From Bacteroidota bacterium (lineage in GTDB: Bacteria; Bacteroidota; Ignavibacteria; Palsa-1295): DNA of 17,436 bases. Positions 8,298-16,400 of the stretch are shown here, piece after piece (the stretch's first letter is position 1; each line of letters begins with the position of its first letter). The notes beneath the pieces were generated by a model. That model saw only the letters and a list, made by a program, of their open reading frames with translations. It had not been told where the DNA came from and did not search any database. The position numbers and the translations under genes are program-made. The stretch is taken from contig JANYDV010000131.1 of NCBI GenBank assembly GCA_025363505.1, positions 1-17,436 of the forward strand, written 5' to 3'.

Positions 8298-8777
8298 ATG
8301 ACGAGAGTAGTTGAACAACGTGATCGTAGTGAGATTATTCAGATCGTTCGAGCAACCGGTAACTTCTCTGAAGAAGAGATCGCGATCGCTGCAGAGCTCA
8401 TTGACATCTACTTGAACCAACCCGAGCAACGTGACTACTACGCATTCGTCGAAGACGAAGACGGAGCAGTCGCCGGCTTCTTGATCGTAGGACCGACCCC
8501 TGCAACGACCGGTACGTTTGATATGTACTGGATCGCTTCGCATCCGGACTTTTACGGAAAAGGAATTTCGCAAACGCTTGATCGGTTCGCCGAACGATTT
8601 GTAAAGGAACGCGGTGGATATTTGTTGATTGCTGAAACGAGCAGTCAGCCATCGTACGAACGTACCCGAGCTTTTTATAAGAAACAAGGATACGCCGTTG
8701 TCTCACAGATCACCGATTATTACAAACCCGGTGACGACTTAGTCGTCTTTGGCAAACGAGTAGATACTCTATCATAG
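8298..8777 (+). CDS. GNAT-family N-acetyltransferase
   Basis: 159 residues, the size of a single GNAT domain. The central acetyl-CoA-binding motif A is visible at about residues 76-95: IASHPDFYGKGISQTL fits the (Q/R)xxGx(G/A) loop and helix. ERTRAFYKKQGY (~116-127) is the typical motif B segment near the C-terminus. The substrate cannot be read from sequence. It lies 78 nt before the lysine 2,3-aminomutase-like gene, recalling the ablA-ablB pair that makes N-epsilon-acetyl-beta-lysine, but this protein is clearly shorter than AblB acetyltransferases. The connection is therefore inference. It has its own promoter and a structured leader; no Shine-Dalgarno site is seen, as is usual in Bacteroidota. 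Confidence 0.87.
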   Translation: MTRVVEQRDRSEIIQIVRATGNFSEEEIAIAAELIDIYLNQPEQRDYYAFVEDEDGAVAGFLIVGPTPATTGTFDMYWIASHPDFYGKGISQTLDRFAERFVKERGGYLLIAETSSQPSYERTRAFYKKQGYAVVSQITDYYKPGDDLVVFGKRVDTLS

Positions 8778-8797
8778 ATATGAAGTGTAAGAATTGA

Positions 8798-8830
8798 TTG
8801 TGGATAACTCTCCGATCATTTTTATCTTTG
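8798..8830 (+). promoter_or_regulatory. Bacteroidota-type promoter for the kamA-like gene
   Basis: TTG (8798-8800), 22 nt, then TATCTTTG (8823-8830), an exact match to TAnnTTTG. The transcript would start near 8836, giving a very short leader and favouring the ATG at 8856 or 8868 over the GTG at 8844. Confidence 0.5.
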
Positions 8831-8855
8831 TATATCACCAGCCGTGTCTTCCGAG

Positions 8856-10025
8856 ATGTCGGGGGCAATGGCAAAACAGAAAGCATATATGGAATATTGG
8901 CAGCAGCTGTTGCGTGACAGCATTGAAACAAAAGAACAGTTGGTCGAGCGTTTTGGCGTAAAAGCCGAAGTTGCTGACGAACTGAACACTTTTTTCCAAA
9001 CACGTATAAATCCCTACTATCTTTCGCTCATTCGCTACAAAGGCGATCCCATTTGGCTCCAAGCAGTGCCCGATGAACTTGAGCTATCGGATATAGATGC
9101 TCCTGATGATCCATTGAATGAGGATGCAATGAGTCCGGTGCCATCAATAACACATCGTTATCCCGACCGTGTACTTTTTCTTGTAACAAGCCAGTGCTCG
9201 ATGTACTGCCGCTTCTGCACACGTAAACGCAAGGTTGGCGATTCGTCGAAGATTTCGATGAAATATATCCAAGAGGGTTTGGACTATATTGCTGCGCATC
9301 CCGAAGTTCGCGACGTTATCCTTTCCGGTGGCGATCCGCTTACGCTTACTGATTTTATGCTTGAGAAGGTCTTAAAAGGGTTGCGTGAGATACCGCACGT
9401 CGAGATTATTCGTCTTGGCACCAAAATTCCGTGTGTTTTGCCACAGCGCGTTACACCGAAATTGTGCGATATGCTCAAAAAATACCATCCTATTTATGTA
9501 AATACCCATTTCAACCATCCATGGGAATGTACCCCCGAGGCAAAACAGGCTTGTGAGATGCTTGCTGATGCCGGTTGCCCGGTCGGAAACCAGATGGTAT
9601 TGATGAAGGGCGTCAATGATGACGCTATGGTCGTTAAGGAATTAATGCAGAAATTACTTGCGATGCGAGTTCGCCCTTACTATATATACCAAGCAGATAT
9701 TACAAAAGGCGCGAACCACTTCCGTACTCCGGTCCGAGTCGGCTTAGAAATTATGGATAAGCTTCGTGGCTGGACAAGCGGATTGGCAATTCCACACTAC
9801 GTTATAGATGCTCCTGGTGGTGGTGGAAAGATACCTATTCTGCCAAATTATGTCGTCAGCCATGACGAAAACACCTGGGTGCTTCGTAATTATAAATATG
9901 ATATCTACACATACCCCGATGTAGCGGAAGAGAAACCATCACTTCCGGCAAAACGCAAACCAATTCGTGCGCCACGCAAGAAAAAGGTTTTTGCCGAAAA
10001 AGTATCTCGAGACGAAGGGAAATAG
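8856..10025 (+). CDS. kamA: Lysine 2,3-aminomutase-type radical SAM enzyme (KamA family)
   Basis: 389 residues from the ATG at 8856 (alternatives: GTG 8844, ATG 8868). It uses a [4Fe-4S] cluster, S-adenosylmethionine and PLP to convert L-lysine to beta-lysine. Cluster cysteines are Cys114, Cys118 and Cys121 in CSMYCRFC. The PLP lysine is Lys325 in DAPGGGGK. Arg123, Asp281 (YQADITKG) and Asp318 match Arg134, Asp293 and Asp330, the lysine-contacting residues of the Clostridium subterminale enzyme. Glutamate 2,3-aminomutases replace the two Asp, so lysine is the favoured substrate. Length and a full C-terminal region favour a free-lysine mutase over EpmB, which modifies EF-P. The last ~30 residues are unusually Lys/Arg-rich. 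A strong terminator follows. Confidence 0.9.
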   Translation: MSGAMAKQKAYMEYWQQLLRDSIETKEQLVERFGVKAEVADELNTFFQTRINPYYLSLIRYKGDPIWLQAVPDELELSDIDAPDDPLNEDAMSPVPSITHRYPDRVLFLVTSQCSMYCRFCTRKRKVGDSSKISMKYIQEGLDYIAAHPEVRDVILSGGDPLTLTDFMLEKVLKGLREIPHVEIIRLGTKIPCVLPQRVTPKLCDMLKKYHPIYVNTHFNHPWECTPEAKQACEMLADAGCPVGNQMVLMKGVNDDAMVVKELMQKLLAMRVRPYYIYQADITKGANHFRTPVRVGLEIMDKLRGWTSGLAIPHYVIDAPGGGGKIPILPNYVVSHDENTWVLRNYKYDIYTYPDVAEEKPSLPAKRKPIRAPRKKKVFAEKVSRDEGK

Positions 10026-10044
10026 TTTATGACTTTATCATAAA
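10026..10044 (+). other. AT hairpin directly after kamA stop
   Basis: TTTATGA (10026-10032) and TCATAAA (10038-10044) form a 7-bp stem with a 5-nt loop right after the stop codon. There is no T-tract; it may protect the 3' end or be incidental. Confidence 0.3.
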
Positions 10045-10082
10045 TATGACTGTAAGTGTAAGGATAGTATTGACTACCGAAC

Positions 10083-10113
10083 AAAGCGACTTCTTCCTGG
10101 AAGTCGCTTTTTT
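10083..10113 (+). terminator. Rho-independent terminator of kamA
   Basis: AAAGCGACTTC (10083-10093), loop TTCCTG, then GAAGTCGCTTT (10100-10110) form a perfect 11-bp stem running into a T-tract. It closes the kamA transcript and separates it from the giant gene. Confidence 0.93.
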
Positions 10114-10224
10114 ATTGAGTAATATGAGAATCATGAAAAAAAAATAATTCTCGTTAAGTTATTGATTATCAACTATCTACTGCCATATTCTACTTTGCGT
10201 CACTGTTAATTTTTAGTTTTTTTC

Positions 10225-10255
10225 TTGGAAGTCGTAATTGTATGTAGTATATTTA
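10225..10255 (+). promoter_or_regulatory. Probable promoter of the giant gene
   Basis: TTG (10225-10227), 20 nt, then TATATTTA (10248-10255), seven of eight to TAnnTTTG. A start near 10261 gives a leader of about 140 nt that opens with the C5/G7 hairpin. Confidence 0.5.
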
Positions 10256-10299
10256 CACAACTTAATACCCCCATTGGGGGGGAACCGTGTGTATATGAG

Positions 10300-10350
10300 G
10301 TCAGAAATAGTTATTCTGACTACCATTCGGTATGAGTAGAATTTTTTTTT
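10300..10350 (+). promoter_or_regulatory. Attenuator-like overlapping hairpins in the leader
   Basis: GTCAGAA (10300-10306) pairs with TTCTGAC (10314-10320). The 3' arm can instead join a longer imperfect hairpin: ATTCT (10313-10317) with AGAAT (10338-10342), plus ACT/AGT and TACC (10321-10324)/GGTA (10329-10332). This second hairpin runs straight into eight T residues (10343-10350). The two folds exclude each other, as in antiterminator/terminator pairs. The stems are weak and no ligand class is recognised. Confidence 0.35.
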
Positions 10351-10400
10351 GAAAAAGCAGTAGCATTTACACTAACTTCTTAATAATAGAGGCAATATCT

Positions 10401-13400
10401 ATGAGACGTATTACATACATCGTTTTAGCAGTACTCTTTGTAGTGCTCGCCAACACGTCATTGTTTGCTCAGGGCGCATCTCGCACATTTGGTGCAGGAC
10501 GTTTGCAGCTTGATGACGGCGCGAATAACTTCGTGTATATGACGACCAAGACTGGTACACTCGGTATCGATAATACCGGTGCTGTCATTCCTGGCGTTCA
10601 AACGTTCCCGAGCAATTGCGCACTTCTCGATCTCTCTTCGATCACGAAGGGATTCTTGCCTCCGAGAATGAATACAGCGCAGGAACTCGCTATCTGCGGT
10701 GGTACACCAAACGAAGGTCTCGTTGTGTACAACCTCACGACTCATACATTAGATATCTATAATGGTAGCGGCTGGGCACCTGTTGGTGGCGGTTGGTCAC
10801 TCTTTGGTAACTCGCTCACCGTTGGTGGTGGTACCGGAGTAGGACAGAACTACATTGGTACAAACAATGCAACAGATTTTGTGATCGCTACGAATGTCGG
10901 TGCTCCTGGCTCCGGTGTTGGTGAGCGTATTCGTGTTACATCAGCTGGTAATGTAAACATTGCCGGTATCAATGGTGTCTCGAACATCACAGCTACTTCT
11001 CTTGGTGGTTCGCCATTGTTGGCTCCGCCTTTAAACTTGCCTACAGATGGATTGATCATTGGTAAGAATGCCGGTGATCTTTATAAGTATGATGTTGCGA
11101 CCGTAGTTGGTGCAGTTGCTTGGTTACGTACCGGCAACACGATCCTTGATTTGAACAACAAACTTGGTACGATCAATGATATCGCTGTCAATATCGTTAC
11201 TAACAACGCTACCCGTGTTGTTATCGGCAACAGTGCTGCTCCTAATGCAGTCACGATTACAGGCAATGAGTTGATCAATGGTAATGATGCTGTAACCGGC
11301 ACATTCACTTCAGGTGGTAACTCGACAGTTGCTACTGCTGCAGGCACAACCAATACCTTTGGTAATGGTGGTGGTGCAACAAACAACGGCATTGGCAATG
11401 GAGCAGCGGCGAATAATATCGGCAACAACGCTACGACCAATAATGTCGGTAATAGTGCTAACTCGAATTCGTTCGGTAATGAAGCTCCTACAAACGTGTT
11501 TGGTGGCGTTCGCGCAGTCAATCAGAATAATAACTATGGTAGCTCAATCAGCACCGGAAACGTCGTCAATGATTTCGGTCAACGCAATGCTGGTGGTACA
11601 GTAACCAATAACATCGGTTTCGTTGGTGCAACAACCAATAACATCGGTACTGCTACAAGTACCAATAGTATCACTGGTGCTACCAATACCGTTCTTGGAA
11701 ATACAACTATCAATGCCGCAGGTGCCGGAACAACTTCCATCGGTAATACAGCAACAGGCGGATCAGTAACGATCGCAACTGCTAACCCGAATCCTTTGAC
11801 ATTGAATGTTGGAGCAACGACGAATAATCTCGTCTTGAACAATATTCTTCAGGATAATACAGCATCGAACATTTTGATGCTCACAGGTGTCAATAACGGT
11901 AATACTCGCACTCGCACACTTGCATCGCTTATCGCAGCGAATGAAGGCCTCGTGCTTGATCTCACAAACCCTGCTTTGCCAACCGTAAAGCTCGGAAGTG
12001 CAGCCGGCGACCCAGCAAACGCTTTCATTACAAACCGTACTGTCAGCCTTGGTGCTAACTTGTTGAACTTCAACAATAACACTCCTGTCACATTCGCAAG
12101 CCTTAATGGTTCGACCAACGCGATCAATCTTAATAACCTCAGTGCAGGAGCTAACACAAACATTGGTTTTGACGCTATTGCTAATAATACGGCTATCCAA
12201 TCTCGTACGACTTTAGTCGGTACATTGAGCTCTGCGCAGGCAGTGAATATCGGCACCGGTGGTGGTAATACTACAATCGGTCTTGCTCCTGGTAGCACGA
12301 ACAATATCAATGGTACGAACAATACCATGACTGCAACCGGTACAAACTTGGTAACCGGTCCTACTAACACGATCAATGGTACAACACAGAACAATGTTAC
12401 TGCGCCAACCAACGTGATTACTGGTAACACATTGAACAACATCTCTTCAACAACAGAGAATCGTGTCACCGGACCGACAAACATCAATACTACTGCTAAT
12501 AACTTGACCTCAATCGGTCAGAATGCAGCAACTGGTTCTTCAACAACCATTAGTGTTGGTACTGCAGGTGGTAACTTGCTCTTGAATAACATTCTTAACG
12601 ATAACACAACGACGAGCATTCTTATGCAGACCGGCGCTGTCGGTTCTGGTAATGTCCGTTATCGCTCGCTCAATAGCTTGATCAACGCAAATCAAGGTTT
12701 GTTCCTTGATCTCCTAACCACACCAGGTACACCGATCGTAAAGCTCGGTAGCAATATCGGTGGTGGCGAAGCCGCAAATCCTTTCCTTTCGGATCGTACA
12801 GTTTCATTGGGTGGTCAATCAATCAACTTCGGTAACGCAGCACCGGGTGCTACTTTTGTGAACTTTAATGGAGGCACAAACGCAGTAAACATCAATACAA
12901 CTACTGCTGGTACAACCACCATCGGTAACACAACTGCAACAACCAACGTCAACGGACCGACCAACATCAACAATGGTGTTAATTCGAATACCCAGATCAA
13001 CACTGGTGGTTCATCGGGTTCAGTAACAATCGGTAACGCAGCTGCTTCTACTGTTCAGATTACATCTGGTACTGCAATTAATGCAAATTCGCCGAACAAC
13101 ACATTGACAGCAGCAACGACCAACTTGTTGACTGCACCGACGAATACCTTAACCGGTGGAACGACCAACAATGTGAATGCTCCGACGAACAACATTGGTG
13201 CTACATTGTTGAATAACATCAACAGTGCTACGGAAAACCGTATCACCGGTGTTACAAACATCAATACTACCGCAAACAACTTGACAACGATTGGTCAGAA
13301 TGCTGGAACAGCATCATCGACCACGATCAATGTTGGTACAGCCGGTGGTAACTTGGCATTGAATAACATTGCTCAGGATAACACAACCATCAGCTTGCTC

Positions 13401-16400
13401 ACGACTACCGGTGTCGGTACTCCTGCATCTGGTAATGTACGTTATCGCACACTTAACAGTTTGATCAATGCAAATCAAGGTTTATTCCTTGATCTCACCA
13501 CCACACCAGGTACACCGATCGTAAAGCTCGGTAGCAACCTCGGCGGCGGCGAAGCAATCAATCCATTTACTTCTAATCGCACTGTTTCTCTCGGTGGACA
13601 GTCATTGTTCATCAATGATGGCAACACAGGAACGCAGCTTGCCCAGTTCAACGGAACTGGTGATGTGATCAACTTGAACACATTGACAACCGGTACAACA
13701 ACCATCGGTAGCTCAACCGCAACTGCGACCAACGTCAACGGACCAACCAACATCAACAATGCTGTTAATTCGAATACCCAGATCAACACTGGTGGTTCTT
13801 CGGGTTCAGTAACTGTTGGTTCTACTTCAGCCGGTATCGTTGCGCTTACCTCTGGGTCAGGCGTCAATGTAAATATACTTGGACCTTCTTCAACCAATAT
13901 TAACACCGGTACTGCTACCGGCGACGTTAATCTCGGTAATACAGGTCTTGGACCGAACATCAATATGTTCGTTAATGCTGCTCGTAACATCACGATGCAG
14001 AATATCCAGACTGACGCTGCTCCGACACAATGGTTGACATTGAATGGTGCAAACCAAGTCAAAATTACTTCGCTCGCAAACATCGCTGAGCAAGGTGTTA
14101 GCTTCCAGGCTGAAGCAAGCGGTACGCGCTTCCGTCTTGGTGGTATTACTGCTGTGCAAGTGCCGTTCACTGTTAATGATCGTTTCATTAACATGGACGC
14201 TCGTAACTTGTTCTTCACACGTAATGGTGGTGCGAACAATGTCTTGCAACTCACCGGTGGTGCAGTTGGCGGCGTAGATGTTACTGCTCCGACGAACATC
14301 AATACTGCAAATAATCTTAACACTGCTATCGGTACTGCTGCCGGTGCAGGCGGATCAACGATCATCAATGGTCGTCCGCTCAATCTCAATAACGGCGGTG
14401 GCGCTAATGGCATAACCAACATTGGTAATGCCGTTGGCGGTATCACGATCACCGGTCGTTCGACCTACAGTGCATCAAGCCCGATCAACCTCGGTGCTGT
14501 TGATGGTAACTCGAATCAGGTCATGCGCTCTAACGGTGCAGGTGCTACACCAAGCTGGTTCACACTTACGACCGATGCTACTTTGATCGGTGACGGAGTC
14601 GGAACTGCTTTTGGTATTAACCTCAATCAGTCAAACACCTGGAACGTCTCGCAGACTTTCGGCGACGGTGCTGGTGTTGATAACTTCATCGTCAACACAG
14701 GTGCTGGTGGCGGTAACGCAACCATCAACCTTCAGGGTGGTGGTAATCTCGTGCTCAACAACATTGCAAATGATAACACAACCGTTAGCCTCCTCACCCT
14801 CACCGGTGCTGGTAGTGGTAACGTCCGTTATCATACACTTGCTTCGCTCCTCACCGGTTCTAACGGTGTAGAAGTTACGCTTGTTGGCGGTACGCTTGAT
14901 GCACATTTTGCTCCGAATAGCGGTGCTGCAATCTTCGCAACTGACCGCTTCATCAATACAGGTGCTAATACACTTCGTATTACCAACAATGCTGCTGCTG
15001 ATATGGCTACCTTCAATGGTGCGACCGGCAATATCAACCTTGGTTCGAATGCTGCTGGCTTGACCATCACTGGTGCTAACGGATTTATCTCCGATAACGA
15101 CGCTGCAGTCACAGTTAATGACGCATTTACTCAGCTTGGTGCTGGTAACGCCGTTAATCTCGCTGGTGCGGTAACCGCAACACATAATGCAAACGCTATC
15201 GGTGATAATACTGCTACTCAGCAGTTGAACATCAACGGTTCGGCTGACGCAGTTGTCGGTAACACGCTCGCAGGTAACCCAACCGTATGGGATCTCGTCG
15301 TCAATGGCGATCAGGTCACTACTGGTATCGCGAAATTCGGTGGTTCACTCTGGATTGATGCTGTGAGCGCAACTCACCAGATCAATGCAAATGCTCCGTT
15401 GAATATCGTTACTACCGGCGCGAATAATCTTGGTTTCACTGCAGGTGGTTCGATTAACTTTAACTCGAACATCGGTACGAATATGGTGCCAAGCGTGAAC
15501 AACTCGTTCAACCTTGGTTCTGCTGCGAATCGTTGGAACACCTTGTTCGTCTCGACCATCAACTTGCCACTCGGTACTTTCCCTTCAGGGTCAGTACTCT
15601 ATGCGAATGCATTAGGACAAGTTGCGGCTGACAATCCGAATTTCTTCTACGATGCTACCAGCAAACGTCTCGGCATCGGTAACAACGCACCGACGCAAAC
15701 ACTTGATGTAACTGGTAACGGTACGATCTCAGGAACACTTGGTGTCGGTACTTCCATCACTGCTGGTACAGCGATTGGCGCAGGTACAAGTGTAACGGCT
15801 GGTACTTCGATGACTGCTGCTACAAATATTACTTCAACAGGTGGTAACATCTCTGCAACAGTCGGACAGGTTAATGCAGGAACTAGTATGACTGCAGGAA
15901 CTTCAATTGGGGCAGGCACGAGTGTTACAGCTGGTACTTCAATGACTGCTGCTACAAATATTACTTCAACAGGTGGCAATATCTCAGCTACGGTTGGACA
16001 GGTTAATGCAGGTACTAGCATGACTGCTGGAACTTCAATTGGAGCTGGTACAACTGTTACAGCCGGTACTTCAATGAGTGCAGGTACTACTATTACGGCT
16101 GGTACTGGGTTGACGGTTACATCAGGTGGTGCAAACATCACAGGACGTGTTACGCATGTTGGTGGTGCTAGCCCATTGCGTGTCGGCGGTACAGATGGTA
16201 ATGCAAATGACCTTCTTATTTCGAATGGTGCTAACGTAACTCCGAGCTGGAGCAGTGCTGCTGGGCTTGGCTTAGTTAATGCTTGCGGTGGTGCTACGGT
16301 GAATACGATCGCAATGTTTACCGGCGCAACCACTATCTGTAACTCACCGCTCACTGTAGCTGGTGTAAATGTAACTGGTTCAGGTTCATTGTCAGCCGGA

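Larger units (their letters stand above)
10114..10400 (+). other. Non-coding region with promoter and leader of the giant gene
   Basis: AT-rich with no credible open frame. From about 10225 it holds a promoter, then a C5/G7 inverted repeat (10268-10272 with 10276-10282), overlapping hairpins with a T-run (10300-10350) and AGAGG (10388-10392), a Shine-Dalgarno-like site 8 nt before the ATG at 10401. 10114-10224 shows nothing recognisable. Confidence 0.6.

Noticed and set aside
8298..8777. Naming the GNAT gene ablB
   Set aside because: At 159 residues it is much shorter than beta-lysine acetyltransferases; only the position next to kamA supports the idea.
8856..10025. EF-P beta-lysylation enzyme EpmB
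   Set aside because: The protein is longer than EpmB, has a full C-terminal region with lysine-binding residues, and no epmA or efp gene is nearby.
13475..14452. 325-codon minus-strand open frame with Pro/Val/Leu-rich translation
   Set aside because: It lies entirely antisense to the giant gene and shares one register with other long antisense frames. The lack of stops follows from scarce Tyr, His and Gln in the sense protein, and no start signal or recognisable domain is visible.
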